Counted from the stretch's first letter, positions 50,197 through 60,175 are shown. The stretch is DNA of 64,000 nt from Buchnera aphidicola (Microlophium carnosum) (GCA_011752475.1 CP048747.1:310001-374000); one strand, 5' to 3'. Program-made: numbers and translations. Notes: generated from the letters alone by a model not told the origin.

Positions 50197-51777
50197 ATGG
50201 AGTTTTTTTTAGACCCGTCAACTTGGGCCGGCTTATTAACACTAGTTATACTAGAAGTAGTATTAGGAATTGATAATCTGATATTCGTGGCAATTTTATC
50301 AGAAAAACTGCCTCCTAATCAAAGAGATAAAGCACGTTTAATCGGTTTAGGATTAGCTCTAGTAATGCGTTTAGCACTACTATCATTAATATCTTGGGTT
50401 GTAACACTTAATTCTCCTATAATTCATAATAAATTTTTTTCTTTATCGATACGCGATATTATTCTTTTGTTTGGCGGTTTTTTTTTACTATTTAAAACTA
50501 CAATAGAATTACATGAAAGATTAGAAAATAATCATCATGAAAATTCAGAAAATAAAAATTATGCAGGTTTTTGGGCTGTAGTAATTCAAATCGTCGTATT
50601 AGATGCAGTTTTTTCTTTAGACGCAATAATAACTGCCGTTGGAATGGTTAATCAGTTATTAATTATGATGATAGCCGTTATAATAGCAACTCTACTAATG
50701 TTACTAGCATCTAAAGCATTGACTAACTTTATTAATCTTCATCAAACAGTAGTAGTACTATGTCTTAGTTTTTTACTAATGATTGGTTTTAGTTTAGTTA
50801 CAGAAGCATTAAGGTTTTGCATCCCAAAGGGGTATTTATATGCTGCAATAGGATTCTCAATATTGATTGAAATATTTAATCAAATAGCACGTCATAATTT
50901 TATGAAAAATCAATCTAGAAGACCTATGAGACAAAGAGCAGCTGAAGCTATACTTCGATTAATGGTAGGAGAAAATAGTAAAAATAAAAAATCAGAACAA
51001 ATAAAAAAAAATGATAAAAAAGCCACTTCTATTCAATCTTCAAAAGAAATGGAAACATTTAAAGATGAAGAAAAATATATGATTAATAGCGTTCTTACAT
51101 TAGCCGGACGATCTATTAGAAGTATTATGACTCCGAGAAGTAATATTTCTTGGGTAAATACAGAAAAAAATACTGATGAGATTCGAATACAGCTGTTAGA
51201 TACACCACATAGTTTATTTCCAGTATGTAAAGGAGAACTAGATGAAATAATAGGTATTGTGCGTGCTAAAGAATTATTAGTAGCTATTGAAAAAAAAATA
51301 GATGTATCTATTTTTTCAAGTAAAATCTTACCAATTATAATACCAGATACCCTCGATCCTATTAAACTTCTTGGCGTACTTCGTCGCGCTCAAGGTAGTT
51401 TTGTAATTGTTAGTAATGAATTTGGAGTAGTACAGGGATTAATTACTCCCCTAGATGTTTTAGAAGCCATAGCAGGAGAATTTCCAGATGCTGATGAAAC
51501 ACCTGATATTATAAAAGAAAATAATAGCTGGTTAGTAAAAGGTGAAACTGATTTGCATTCATTACAACAATTACTCAACACTGAAGAATTAATTAAAGAA
51601 AATAATTATGCTTCTTTAGGAGGTTTATTAATTGCACAAAAAGGTCAATTACCGCTTCCAGGAGAAATAATTTATATTTATCCTTTTTACTTTCATATTA
51701 TTAAAGCAACAGAATACCGTATTGATTTAGTAAGAATTATTAAAAATAAAGATGAAAATCAAGAGATATATAAATAA
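50197..51777 (+). CDS. yoaE: TerC-family membrane protein with CBS pair and CorC/HlyC domain (YoaE)
   Basis: It has 526 residues against 518 in E. coli YoaE. The N-terminal half (about 1-240) is a TerC membrane domain of about seven helices with [22 protein letters not shown] and [18 protein letters not shown], whose acidic residues suggest metal-ion transport. A charged linker (about 250-300) leads to two CBS domains ([10 protein letters not shown] at about 311 and onward) and a C-terminal CorC/HlyC transporter-associated domain. E. coli relatives are of unproven function, with manganese or other metal export suspected from TerC homologs. GGAG lies upstream of the ATG. Confidence 0.92.
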   Translation: MEFFLDPSTWAGLLTLVILEVVLGIDNLIFVAILSEKLPPNQRDKARLIGLGLALVMRLALLSLISWVVTLNSPIIHNKFFSLSIRDIILLFGGFFLLFKTTIELHERLENNHHENSENKNYAGFWAVVIQIVVLDAVFSLDAIITAVGMVNQLLIMMIAVIIATLLMLLASKALTNFINLHQTVVVLCLSFLLMIGFSLVTEALRFCIPKGYLYAAIGFSILIEIFNQIARHNFMKNQSRRPMRQRAAEAILRLMVGENSKNKKSEQIKKNDKKATSIQSSKEMETFKDEEKYMINSVLTLAGRSIRSIMTPRSNISWVNTEKNTDEIRIQLLDTPHSLFPVCKGELDEIIGIVRAKELLVAIEKKIDVSIFSSKILPIIIPDTLDPIKLLGVLRRAQGSFVIVSNEFGVVQGLITPLDVLEAIAGEFPDADETPDIIKENNSWLVKGETDLHSLQQLLNTEELIKENNYASLGGLLIAQKGQLPLPGEIIYIYPFYFHIIKATEYRIDLVRIIKNKDENQEIYK

Positions 51778-51814
51778 TTTTGTCATAATTAAAAATTAAT
51801 TTTTTGAGAAAAGC

Positions 51815-52480
51815 ATGTCTAATATAATTTTAGCAATTGATAGCTCGATTAATTGCTGTTCAATTTCTATATATAAAAATAAATATATTTATTCTCTATC
51901 CGAACAATGTAAAAAAAAACATACTATACAAATATTGCCTATGATTCAAAAAATATTATTTCAAACTAAAACAAAGTTTCAAGAATTAAATTATATTGCT
52001 TATGCTAAAGGACCAGGAAATTTCACTAGTATACGTATTGCAGCAAGTATTTCACAAAGTTTATCTATTAGTTTAAATATTCCTATAATCAGTATTTCTA
52101 CTTTAGCAATTATGGCTGAAAAAGCATGGCGAAAATATAAAAAAAAACGAATTATAGTTGCAATAAATGCAAAACAAACAGAAGTATATTGGGCGAGATA
52201 TATAAGAAACAAGCAATCTATTTGGATGGGAGAACATACTGAAGCTTTACTAAAAAAAAAATTAATTATCAATCAAATCAATAACTTAAAAAATAAATGG
52301 ACCGTTGTTGGTGATGGATGTCAATTCATTGAATTGCAAAATTATTTACATATAAATCAAACTCAAATCTTTCTTCCTAACGCAAAAGATATAATACCAT
52401 TTGCTTTATTAAAAATAAAAAACAAAAAATTGTTCTGCTCTGAAGAAAAGAGTATTAATTATTTGTATAATATATTTTAG
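51815..52480 (+). CDS. tsaB: tRNA threonylcarbamoyladenosine protein TsaB (YeaZ)
   Basis: Scaffold partner of TsaD in making t6A37 in ANN-decoding tRNAs. It has 221 residues against 231 in E. coli. The ASKHA-fold start ILAIDSSINCCSISIY and the block AYAKGPGNFTSIRIAASISQSLS match the family (usual GPGSFTGxR). SISTLAIMAEKAW is also conserved. It has no complete ATPase site, as expected. It follows yoaE by 37 bases, as in E. coli where the two are near each other, and converges on minE. Confidence 0.93.
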   Translation: MSNIILAIDSSINCCSISIYKNKYIYSLSEQCKKKHTIQILPMIQKILFQTKTKFQELNYIAYAKGPGNFTSIRIAASISQSLSISLNIPIISISTLAIMAEKAWRKYKKKRIIVAINAKQTEVYWARYIRNKQSIWMGEHTEALLKKKLIINQINNLKNKWTVVGDGCQFIELQNYLHINQTQIFLPNAKDIIPFALLKIKNKKLFCSEEKSINYLYNIF

Positions 52481-52511
52481 ATAGAGAGTATTATTAATAT
52501 AAGATCGAAAA

Positions 52512-52552
52512 CAATCAATGCTGAAATATCAAGTATACTTCAGTATTGATTG
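52512..52552. terminator. 14-bp hairpin between tsaB and minE
   Basis: Arms CAATCAATGCTGAA and TTCAGTATTGATTG pair over 14 bases with one G-T pair, around a 13-base loop. The position between convergent genes suggests termination in both directions. Confidence 0.6.
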
Positions 52553-52578
52553 AACTAAATTAGTAAAAAATTATTAGA

Positions 52579-52605
52579 ATATAAATTATAATTTATATTT
52601 TTTTA
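52579..52605 (+). terminator. Palindrome plus T-run after tsaB
   Basis: A perfect 20-base palindrome (8-base arms ATATAAAT/ATTTATAT around TATA) at 52579-52598 runs straight into seven or more T. It could be the intrinsic terminator of tsaB. Confidence 0.5.
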
Positions 52606-52633
52606 TTTTAAAAGATATGTTTTTTGTAAACAA

Positions 52634-52885
52634 TTAATCAGGTAAAATAATATTTAATTCTAATATAGAAATATCTTCATTTTTTTGTTCTAATTGAACA
52701 GTTATCATATTTGGTTCTATATTTACGTATTTGCAAATTACAGATAATATTTCACTTTTTAATTTTGGAAAATAATCTGGTTCATGATTATATCTTCTTT
52801 GTTCTGCAACAATGATTTGCAATCTCTCTTTTGCAACATTAGCAGTATTTTTGTTCCGGGATAAAAAAAAATCTAATAAAGCCAT
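52634..52885 (-). CDS. minE: Cell division topological factor MinE
   Basis: Stimulates MinD ATPase and drives pole-to-pole oscillation. It has 83 residues against 88 in E. coli. The N-terminus [31 protein letters not shown] carries the membrane-targeting segment and the anti-MinCD helix (written here as one family block shorter than in the protein). A CGGGAG site in the end of minD precedes the ATG. Only 2 bases separate it from minD, so the two are translationally coupled. Confidence 0.96.
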   Translation of the reverse strand: MALLDFFLSRNKNTANVAKERLQIIVAEQRRYNHEPDYFPKLKSEILSVICKYVNIEPNMITVQLEQKNEDISILELNIILPD

Positions 52886-52887
52886 AC

Positions 52888-53700
52888 CTATCTCCCGAAT
52901 AAACGTTGTAAAAAACTTTTTTTTTCTTCTTCAATAAAACGGAGTTGATGTTCTTCACCTAATAATCGATTTACAGTATCACTGTAAGCCTTTCCTGCAT
53001 TTGACTTTATATCTAATATTATCGATTCACCTTGATTAGACGCACGAAGAACAGATGCATCTTCAGGTATTACACCTATTATAGGTATTTGTAGAATGTC
53101 TAAAACGTCTGTCATACTTAACATTTCTCCTTTTTTAACACGTATAGGATTATAACGTGTTAATAAAAGATATTCTTTTATAGGTATTTTATTTTGTTCA
53201 GATCTTTTCGATTTAGATGCAATAATTCCTAATATTCGATCAGAATCTCGTACTGAAGAAACTTCGGGATTAGTAGTAATAATAGCTTCATCTGCAAAAT
53301 ATATTGCTAAAACAGCACCTGTTTCAATTCCTGCTGGTGAATCACAAATAATAAAATCAAATTCCATATTTATAAGTTCTGTTAAAACTTTTTCTACTCC
53401 CGTATGTGTTAAAGCATCTTTGTCTCGAGTTTGCGATGCAGGAAGTATAAATAAATTATTTGTTTTTTTATCTTTAATTATAGCTTGATTAAGCGTTGCA
53501 TCGCCTTGAATAACATTAATAAAATCGTATACTACTCTACGTTCACATCCCATAATTAAATCTAAATTTCTTAATCCTATATCAAAATCTATAACAATAG
53601 TTTTCTTTCCTTTCTTTGCTAAACCAGTTGCAATAGCTGCACTGGAAGTAGTTTTACCTACACCTCCTTTCCCTGAAGTTACTACAATAATCCGTGCCAT
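52888..53700 (-). CDS. minD: Septum site-determining ATPase MinD
   Basis: Membrane-cycling ATPase that recruits MinC. It has 270 residues, equal to E. coli. The deviant Walker A motif is [16 protein letters not shown] (residues 6-21), [15 protein letters not shown] is switch I, and [15 protein letters not shown] is the switch II/Walker B region. The C-terminal amphipathic membrane helix is [20 protein letters not shown] lies upstream of the ATG. It is the middle gene of minC-minD-minE. Confidence 0.98.
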   Translation of the reverse strand: MARIIVVTSGKGGVGKTTSSAAIATGLAKKGKKTIVIDFDIGLRNLDLIMGCERRVVYDFINVIQGDATLNQAIIKDKKTNNLFILPASQTRDKDALTHTGVEKVLTELINMEFDFIICDSPAGIETGAVLAIYFADEAIITTNPEVSSVRDSDRILGIIASKSKRSEQNKIPIKEYLLLTRYNPIRVKKGEMLSMTDVLDILQIPIIGVIPEDASVLRASNQGESIILDIKSNAGKAYSDTVNRLLGEEHQLRFIEEEKKSFLQRLFGR

Positions 53701-53726
53701 ATGAAAATATCCTTAAACAAACACAC

Positions 53727-54437
53727 TTAACTGAGAGAATTGATAGTTAAAAATTTATTTTTTAGATAAATTTGAGCTGATTTTCCAATAAATTCTGATG
53801 GTATCTGGTCTGATAACCAGTATTCGCCAGATATAGAAACTAATTCAGCAAATAATCCTGTACAAAAAATTTTTCTTGATGTATCTCCATTAGCACCTGC
53901 TAGTACTCGACCTCGAACTATACCATAAATATGAATATTTCCATCTGCTACTAATTCAGCTCCTGCGCTAACATTATTAATAACTATTAAATCAGCATGT
54001 TTAGCATAAATTTTTTGACCTGAACGTACAGGTATATCTACAATATGAGTTTTTTCTACTTTATTAAGTATTTCTTTTTTATTTTTTGTAGAATTAATGC
54101 AAACATTAGTAATAAAATTAGATTGGTTTTTTTTTCTTTCTGATAAAATAGGAAGTCCTGAATCAATTATATTTTTTTTTAACATGCTATCCTGACAGCC
54201 ACTGACTCCTACAACGAAAAAACCGTGAGAAATGATAATTTCTTGTATTTTTTTCCAATTTACTATATTACACAATCTTGATACATTGATAATAATAGGT
54301 GCATTCTTAAAAAATTTTGGACATTCTTGAGTTTTTTTATATAATGATTGATTAATTAAATCAATATTCTGATTATTTAAATACAATACTAATAATGTAA
54401 AATTGCTGCTTTTAAGTTCGATGGATTTTTTTTGCAT
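53727..54437 (-). CDS. minC: Septum site-determining protein MinC
   Basis: Inhibits FtsZ polymer assembly away from midcell. It has 236 residues against 231 in E. coli. The N-terminal domain (IELKSSNFTLLVLYL, VVGVSGCQDSMLKKNI) and the C-terminal beta-helix that binds MinD (PVRSGQKIYAKHADLIVIN, VSAGAELVADGNIHIYG, RGRVLAGANGD) are both intact, joined by a short linker (about 110-135). It heads the min operon, 26 bases before minD. Confidence 0.96.
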   Translation of the reverse strand: MQKKSIELKSSNFTLLVLYLNNQNIDLINQSLYKKTQECPKFFKNAPIIINVSRLCNIVNWKKIQEIIISHGFFVVGVSGCQDSMLKKNIIDSGLPILSERKKNQSNFITNVCINSTKNKKEILNKVEKTHIVDIPVRSGQKIYAKHADLIVINNVSAGAELVADGNIHIYGIVRGRVLAGANGDTSRKIFCTGLFAELVSISGEYWLSDQIPSEFIGKSAQIYLKNKFLTINSLS

Positions 54438-54664
54438 ATTTATTGCTCAATAATATTGACTTATATGCAGATAAAATTTTTATTATAAAAATTAATAAAA
54501 TTTTATGCAATTAAATTATAGTACAAATACTATGTGATAACAATTTCTATTTTATATTAAAAACAATATACATATCCAATATTACTCAATCACTAAAAAA
54601 ATATTTCAATAAATACAGTTGTAAAAATATACATTCATTGAACTTTATAAGGAAAAGTATTATT

Positions 54665-55675
54665 TTGTTACTATCTAAAAATAGTCAACTCATACTACGT
54701 CATGATAAAATATTTAAAACAAAAAAAGTTTTTTTTTCCGGAAATATACAAGACGATCTTCCTTTATATTTATTTACTATCAGTAAAAAAATCTATCTTC
54801 AAAGATACAACGATTATATCTATTTTAAAAAAAAACTAAAGAATATTGTTATTTACAACAATTTATTAGTTTCTAAGGAAATGATCCAAAACTGTGATAC
54901 AATAATCTATTATTGGCCAAAAGATAAATCCGAAGCAACATTTCAATTAATGAATATTATTTCATCTTTTCCTATTGAAACTGCAATATTTATTGTAGGT
55001 GATAATTCTAGCGGAGTAAGAAGTGCACCATTAATTTTAAAGAAATGGATTCAATTAAAAAAAATAGATAACGCAAAACATTCTATTCTAATGTCAGGAT
55101 TTATTAAAAAAAATATAGTTTTTATATTAGAAGATTTTTTTAAAAAACATTTATGGAAGAACTTAATTATAAAATCACTTCCAGGAGTTTTTGGTCATAA
55201 AAAAATAGATTCTGGTAGTAAATTGCTTGCTTCTACTTTTTCAACAAAAATAACTGGAAAAGTTTTAGATATTGGTTGTGGAACAGGATTTTTATCGGCA
55301 GCTCTATTATATTTTTCACCTAATGCAGTGTTAACGTTAGTTGATAGTAATATATTTGCATTAAAATGTAGTCAAGCCACATTTGATGCTAATAAATTAA
55401 AAGGAGAAATCATATGTAGTGATTTATATTCAAATATTTTTAAAAAATTTGATTTAATTATTTCTAATCCACCCTTTCATTGTGATTTAAAGATAAATTT
55501 TAAAATAACAGAAAAAATAATATACTATTCTAGAAAATATTTAACGATAAAAGGAGAGTTAAGATTTGTAACTAATAGTTGTTTTAACTATGAATTTCTA
55601 TTAAAAAAATTTTTTAAAAAATATTTTATTTTAATAAAAACAAGTAAATATAAAGTATATCAAGCGTTTTTATAA
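54665..55675 (+). CDS. rsmC: 16S rRNA m2G1207 methyltransferase RsmC, non-ATG start
   Basis: Methylates G1207 of 16S rRNA. The C-terminal half has the SAM motif KVLDIGCGTGFLSAALL and the catalytic NPPFH (LIISNPPFH). The N-terminal half is the degenerate domain (QLILRHDKIF, DDLPLYLF, YYWPKDKSEATFQLMN, GDNSSGVRSA). No ATG exists in frame near the N-terminus. Candidate starts after AAGGA (54649-54653) are ATT 54659, ATT 54662 and TTG 54665; I chose TTG because it gives the family N-terminal length (about 336 residues; E. coli 343). The frame stays open to another TTG at 54638 without a ribosome-binding site. Confidence 0.88.
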   Translation: MLLSKNSQLILRHDKIFKTKKVFFSGNIQDDLPLYLFTISKKIYLQRYNDYIYFKKKLKNIVIYNNLLVSKEMIQNCDTIIYYWPKDKSEATFQLMNIISSFPIETAIFIVGDNSSGVRSAPLILKKWIQLKKIDNAKHSILMSGFIKKNIVFILEDFFKKHLWKNLIIKSLPGVFGHKKIDSGSKLLASTFSTKITGKVLDIGCGTGFLSAALLYFSPNAVLTLVDSNIFALKCSQATFDANKLKGEIICSDLYSNIFKKFDLIISNPPFHCDLKINFKITEKIIYYSRKYLTIKGELRFVTNSCFNYEFLLKKFFKKYFILIKTSKYKVYQAFL

Positions 55676-55698
55676 AAAATTTTTGAATTTTTATTTAT

Positions 55699-55782
55699 TA
55701 CCCGGAGCGGGACTTGAACCCGCAAAGCTATAAAGCCGAGGGATTTTAAGTCCCTTGTGTCTACCAATTTCACCATCCGGGC
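55699..55782 (-). tRNA. tRNA-Leu (anticodon UAA)
   Basis: The reverse strand reads GCCCGGATGGTGAAATTGGT for the first 20 bases. It has a 7-bp acceptor stem (GCCCGGA/TCCGGGT), an anticodon stem AGGGA/TCCCT with loop CTTAAAA giving UAA, a class II variable arm and the T arm GCGGGTTCAAGTCCCGC. Discriminator A. The 84 bases end without an encoded CCA. It is next to tRNA-Cys, as cysT-leuZ in E. coli. Confidence 0.96.
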
Positions 55783-55796
55783 ATAAAAAATTTTAT

Positions 55797-55867
55797 AGGC
55801 GTATCCCGGAATCGAACCGGGTTATACGGATTTGCAATCCGCTACATATCCAATCTGTCAACACGCC
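55797..55867 (-). tRNA. tRNA-Cys (anticodon GCA)
   Basis: The reverse strand begins GGCGTGTTGACAGATTGG. Acceptor GGCGTGT/ATACGCC has one G-T pair, the anticodon arm is CGGATTGCAAATCCG with GCA, and the T arm is CCCGGTTCGATTCCGGG. Length 71, discriminator T (U), as usual for tRNA-Cys. No CCA is encoded. It lies 14 bases upstream of tRNA-Leu in one transcript. Confidence 0.96.
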
Positions 55868-56034
55868 GATAACATTATTATAGAAAAAAAAAATAAAAAT
55901 TACAAATAAAAAATTAATTATTTTAAAATCACTGATACATGCAAAATAAAATAAAATTATCTTTGCAATAAATAATATAATGATCTACTATGAAGTTTAT
56001 ATTTTGTTTAAACTATTTTTTATATATTTATATC

Positions 56035-56119
56035 GGAGAGGTGGCCGAGCGGTTTAAGGCAGCGGTCTTGAAAACCGCCGACGAGAAATCGTCCGAGAGT
56101 TCGAATCTCTCTCTCTCCG
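56035..56119 (+). tRNA. tRNA-Ser (anticodon UGA)
   Basis: Starts GGAGAGGTGGCCGAGCGG. Acceptor GGAGAGG/TCTCTCC has one G-T pair, the anticodon arm GCGGTCTTGAAAACCGC gives UGA, a long variable arm (GACGAGAAATCGTC) marks class II, and the T arm is GAGAGTTCGAATCTCTC. Length 85, discriminator G, no encoded CCA. It lies just before the convergent ompA end. Confidence 0.96.
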
Positions 56120-56144
56120 AAAATTAATATATTATATGTTAAGC

Positions 56145-57194
56145 TTACTCAATATTAGATAATACTTCAATTTCTACACGACGATCCGGAGCCAAACAAC
56201 TAACTAGTAAAGGTTTGTTTTCTATATCTTTACACACCTGATTAGTTAACGGATATAAATTACCCAATCCTTTCACAGTTATTTTATTTCTATCCACACC
56301 TTGAGATGTTAAATAGTTTTTGATGGTATAAGCACGATCTTCAGATAGTTTTTGATTATATTCACGACTTCCTATTCTATCAGAATGTCCTAAAAGAATA
56401 ATAGAAAAGTTTTTTAATTTCATATCTTTTATGTCATCTTCTAATTTATTCAATTTATCATAAGCAATAGGTTTTAATTCCGTACTATTAAAGGGAAAAT
56501 TGATATTTTCATTTAATACACTGTATTGTGAATTTAATAATTCAGAATCATCAGATGAAAAAACATTGCTAATATTTGATTTCCCAAACTTCCATCCAAT
56601 AGACAGAACTGCATCTCCTAAAGGAGGCTTAATAGATGAAGCTAATATGTTTTTAATACTATTTCTCCAAGTATAGTCTAATCTAGTAATAAACTTCTCA
56701 TTAAAAATATACTCAGCACCTAAAGAAACGCTAGGAACAATTGCACTGTCCTTGCTAAAGAAGTGATATAAACTATTTTTAGAAGTAAGATCATCCCATG
56801 AAACTGTTCCACCTAATCTCGTATAAAAATAAAAATCATCTGTTATTGGATATGATAGCTTAGTTGCTAATTGAACACTATTAGATTGTGCATATTCCTT
56901 GTTTTGTTGAAACATGAAACAAGGAAAAAAACCATTAGTATCATTTTCTATTTCAAAAGAAAAATATGGATTCAATTCATACCCTAAAAATAACCCAAGA
57001 ATTGGTGTGCTAAAATTTTCTGTTAAAATATCATCGTTCTTACTAACTTGAGAATTGTTAACATCGTATTTTAAAGGATTAATATGAGACCATCCCATTT
57101 TTGTACCTAAATACCATCCATTGTTTTCTTCAGCTTGAATGGAGGTCACTAGGCTTACTAATAACAATACGATAGCAAGAGCTCGTTTTTTCAT
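56145..57194 (-). CDS. ompA: Outer membrane protein A
   Basis: Outer-membrane beta-barrel with a periplasmic peptidoglycan-binding domain. The ATG at 57194 is preferred: GGAG lies 6 bases upstream and the signal peptide [21 protein letters not shown] follows. The product has 349 residues (E. coli 346). Residues about 22-200 form the 8-strand barrel with aromatic-ended strands ([13 protein letters not shown]). The C-terminal OmpA domain has [11 protein letters not shown] and [20 protein letters not shown], with the aspartate and arginine that bind diaminopimelate. It is downstream of murJ, with a long inverted repeat in between. Confidence 0.96.
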   Translation of the reverse strand: MKKRALAIVLLLVSLVTSIQAEENNGWYLGTKMGWSHINPLKYDVNNSQVSKNDDILTENFSTPILGLFLGYELNPYFSFEIENDTNGFFPCFMFQQNKEYAQSNSVQLATKLSYPITDDFYFYTRLGGTVSWDDLTSKNSLYHFFSKDSAIVPSVSLGAEYIFNEKFITRLDYTWRNSIKNILASSIKPPLGDAVLSIGWKFGKSNISNVFSSDDSELLNSQYSVLNENINFPFNSTELKPIAYDKLNKLEDDIKDMKLKNFSIILLGHSDRIGSREYNQKLSEDRAYTIKNYLTSQGVDRNKITVKGLGNLYPLTNQVCKDIENKPLLVSCLAPDRRVEIEVLSNIE

Positions 57195-57257
57195 TTGAAA
57201 CTCCATTTTTTTAGATGAATTATAAGAAATATAAAATGTATATAATATTATATAATA

Positions 57258-57304
57258 AATATTATATAAATCATATATCAATGATATATGATTTATATAA
57301 TATT
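57258..57304. repeat. 23-bp perfect inverted repeat between murJ and ompA
   Basis: Positions 57258-57280 and 57282-57304 are exact reverse complements over 23 bases, separated by a single A. The repeat begins 8 bases after the murJ stop and ends 63 bases before the ompA ATG, on the strand both genes use. It may end murJ transcription or form the 5' stem-loop of ompA mRNA, which in E. coli stabilises that transcript. Confidence 0.85.
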
Positions 57305-57311
57305 ACTGTAT

Positions 57312-58847
57312 TCAAGAACTTTTATAAGAAACGTTTAATAGACGTATTCCAAAAAAATTTAACATAAACAAATATGTAATTCCAGAAACTAACAAAACAA
57401 AACATAAACGAATAATTTTGTTAAGAAATGAACCAGTATTCCAAAAAGGCATCATATGTAATACAAAAAATAAAATTAAAATCATTACGAATGTTGATAA
57501 TATGATATATATAATAAAGATTAATTCACTATATTTAAAATTTATGATATTTTTTTGATATAATCTCCAATAAAGTAATAAAAAATTTATCCAGCTAGAT
57601 ATACTAACAGACAAGGCAAGACCAGCATGTTGAAAATAAAAAATTAAAATTGGATTCATTAATTGAGTTAGAAAAAGCGTTAATAATGAAATCTTCATAG
57701 GAATATTTATTTCTTCACAAGCATAAAAAGCAGAAGATAAAATTTTTACTAAAATAAAAGAAGTTAAACCAAAAGAATATAATTTTAATACTTTTTCTGT
57801 CATTAAAACATCGAAATCTGTAAATTTTCCATATTGAAAAAGTACTGTAATTATTGGCTTTGCAAGAAAAAAAAGTATTGCTGAACTTGGTAAAGATAAA
57901 ATTAAACTAATTTGTATACCCCAATTAAGTAATTTTTTATATTCTGATGATATTTTATTTCTGTATTTTTTAGCAAGAGATGAAAATAAAATAGTACTTA
58001 ATGATACTCCTAATATACCTACTGGAAATTCTATTAATCGATCGGCATAATATATCCAAGATATCGTTCCAGAATGAAGTAACGAGCTAAAAACAGTATT
58101 CATTATTAAAGAAATTTGATTAGCAGAAGCACCTAAAATAGCAGTACCCATTTTTTTTAAAATTTTTAAAAGACCAATATTATTCCAGTTAAAATTGGGT
58201 ATAACTAACATATTGATATTGTATAAAAATGGAAATTGATAAAATAATTGAATACATCCACCTACAATGACTGCCCATGCTAAAGAAATAATAGGAGGAT
58301 GAAAAAAAGAACTAAAAAAAATAGAAAACACAATGATACTAATATTTAAAAATATTGAAGAAAAAGCTGGAATAGAAAAATAGTTCCAACTATTTAAAAT
58401 AGATGAAAAAAATGAAGATAAAGAAATTAATAAAATATAAGGAAACGTTATTGTTAATAAATTTGCAGACAACATTAGTTTATTAGGTAACTTTAAAAAA
58501 CCTGGTGCACTAATTATAATTATAGATTGCGAAAAATATATTCCTAAAATAGTTAATAAAGATAAAAAAAAGATCATAAAACCAAATATGGAAGCAATCA
58601 AATCTTGGACGTCTTTTTCATTTCTATTGGATTTGTATTCCATTAATACAGGTATAAAAGCTTGAGAAAATACACCATCCGAAAAAATACGACGTAATAA
58701 ATTAGGAATTTTAAAAGATACAAAAAAAGCATCAGTCAAAATAGACGCACCAAAAATACTAGCAATTAAAATATCTCGAATAAATCCTAATATACGAGAT
58801 ATTAAAGTAATTAAGCTTACTGATAGCAAAGATTTTAAAAGATTCAT
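57312..58847 (-). CDS. murJ: Lipid II flippase MurJ (MviN)
   Basis: Flips lipid-linked peptidoglycan precursor across the inner membrane. It has 511 residues, equal to E. coli. About 14 membrane helices are visible. The N-terminus LLKSLLSVSLITLISRILGF and the blocks FFVSFKIPNLLRRIFSDGVFSQAFIPVL, SGTISWIYYADRLIEFPVGILGVSLSTI (each split by quoting) and VLFQYGKFTDFDVLMT are conserved, including the essential arginine/aspartate region near the start. It is divergent from pyrC and 117 bases upstream of ompA. Confidence 0.97.
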   Translation of the reverse strand: MNLLKSLLSVSLITLISRILGFIRDILIASIFGASILTDAFFVSFKIPNLLRRIFSDGVFSQAFIPVLMEYKSNRNEKDVQDLIASIFGFMIFFLSLLTILGIYFSQSIIIISAPGFLKLPNKLMLSANLLTITFPYILLISLSSFFSSILNSWNYFSIPAFSSIFLNISIIVFSIFFSSFFHPPIISLAWAVIVGGCIQLFYQFPFLYNINMLVIPNFNWNNIGLLKILKKMGTAILGASANQISLIMNTVFSSLLHSGTISWIYYADRLIEFPVGILGVSLSTILFSSLAKKYRNKISSEYKKLLNWGIQISLILSLPSSAILFFLAKPIITVLFQYGKFTDFDVLMTEKVLKLYSFGLTSFILVKILSSAFYACEEINIPMKISLLTLFLTQLMNPILIFYFQHAGLALSVSISSWINFLLLYWRLYQKNIINFKYSELIFIIYIILSTFVMILILFFVLHMMPFWNTGSFLNKIIRLCFVLLVSGITYLFMLNFFGIRLLNVSYKSS

Positions 58848-59103
58848 TCTAAACTAACCTATAACCATAAAAAATTTTAACTTTTTTCAAGAAACAAAAA
58901 ATTAAAAATTAGGTTTAATTTTTTGAATTAATTAAAATATATATATTTAATGTATAATTTTTTCAAATAAAATTAATTATTAATAAAAATTTTTTATATT
59001 AAAAATTCATTTTTATAAAAATAATTCAAATAAATATTAAAATAATATGGTTGAATTAGTTTCAAAATTATTTGAATAATTATAACTAAAAAAAATAAGA
59101 AAA

Positions 59104-60156
59104 ATGTCTAAATTTATAAAAAAAATAACAATTAAAAAACCTGATGATTGGCATGTACATTTAAGAGACAATGAAATTTTAGATAAAGTCATTAACTACA
59201 CTGGTAAATTTTATAAACGAGCTATTATTATGCCAAATCTTGATAACCCTATTACAAATTGTTTAAAAAGTATTGCTTATCGTGATAAAATTTTAAAATC
59301 AATGCACGTAAATTATAAATTTCAACCACTAATGACGTGTTATTTAACTAATTTTACAAAACCTCAAGAATTAGAACTAGGATTCTCTAAAAAAATATTT
59401 ATAGCAGCTAAATTATATCCAAATCATTCGACGACTAATTCAAAAACAGGTATAAAAAAAATTAGTGATATTACTTCTATTCTAAAGTGTATGGAAAAAA
59501 TAGGAATGCCATTACTGATTCATGGTGAAGAGAGTAATCAAAATATTGATATTTATGATAGAGAAGCAAATTTTATTCAGACAATATTAAAACCTTTGCG
59601 GAAACAATTCCCAAAATTAAAAATAGTTTTAGAACATATTACTACTAAAGAAGCTGTAGAATACATTAAAAAAAATGATTTTAATTATCTATCAGCAACT
59701 ATTACACCGCATCATTTAATGCTAAATCGTAATGATATGTTTTGTGGTGGAGTTAAACCGTATTTGTATTGTCTACCAATTTTAAAGAAAAATATACATC
59801 AAATAGCATTAAGAAAAGCTATATCTAAAGGATATAAACATTTTTTTTTAGGAAGCGACACAGCACCACATCTTCATAAAAATAAAATTAATGTTCTTGG
59901 ATGTGCTGGTATATTTAACGCACCATCTTCTTTGTTATCTTATGTTAAAGTATTCGAGGAAATGAACGCTTTAAAACATTTGCAATCTTTTTGTTCTGAA
60001 AATGGTGCTAGATTTTATAATATGCCTATTAACAAAGAAACTATAACAATTGTAAAAAAACCGTATAAAATTATAAAAAAAATAAGAATTGGAGCAGATA
60101 AAATAATTCCATTTTTATCAGGTGAAACTTTAAATTGGTCTCTTGAAAATGAATGA
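59104..60156 (+). CDS. pyrC: Dihydroorotase
   Basis: Third step of pyrimidine synthesis (carbamoyl aspartate to dihydroorotate). It has 350 residues against 348 in E. coli. Zinc ligands are visible: HVH in PDDWHVHLRD (residues 14-23), the carbamylated lysine in IAAKLYPNHSTTN, histidines in LIHGEE and LEHITT, and the aspartate in LGSDTAPH. No strong ribosome-binding site is seen before the ATG (A-rich with AAGAAAA). It is convergent with flgN, 19 bases apart, as pyrC is near the flg genes in E. coli. Confidence 0.97.
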   Translation: MSKFIKKITIKKPDDWHVHLRDNEILDKVINYTGKFYKRAIIMPNLDNPITNCLKSIAYRDKILKSMHVNYKFQPLMTCYLTNFTKPQELELGFSKKIFIAAKLYPNHSTTNSKTGIKKISDITSILKCMEKIGMPLLIHGEESNQNIDIYDREANFIQTILKPLRKQFPKLKIVLEHITTKEAVEYIKKNDFNYLSATITPHHLMLNRNDMFCGGVKPYLYCLPILKKNIHQIALRKAISKGYKHFFLGSDTAPHLHKNKINVLGCAGIFNAPSSLLSYVKVFEEMNALKHLQSFCSENGARFYNMPINKETITIVKKPYKIIKKIRIGADKIIPFLSGETLNWSLENE

Positions 60157-60175
60157 TAAATGTACTATTTTTGCA

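Noticed and set aside
57195..57281. 29-codon N-terminal extension of ompA
   Set aside because: It would put non-signal sequence before a clear signal peptide and overlaps the long inverted repeat; GGAG precedes the internal ATG.
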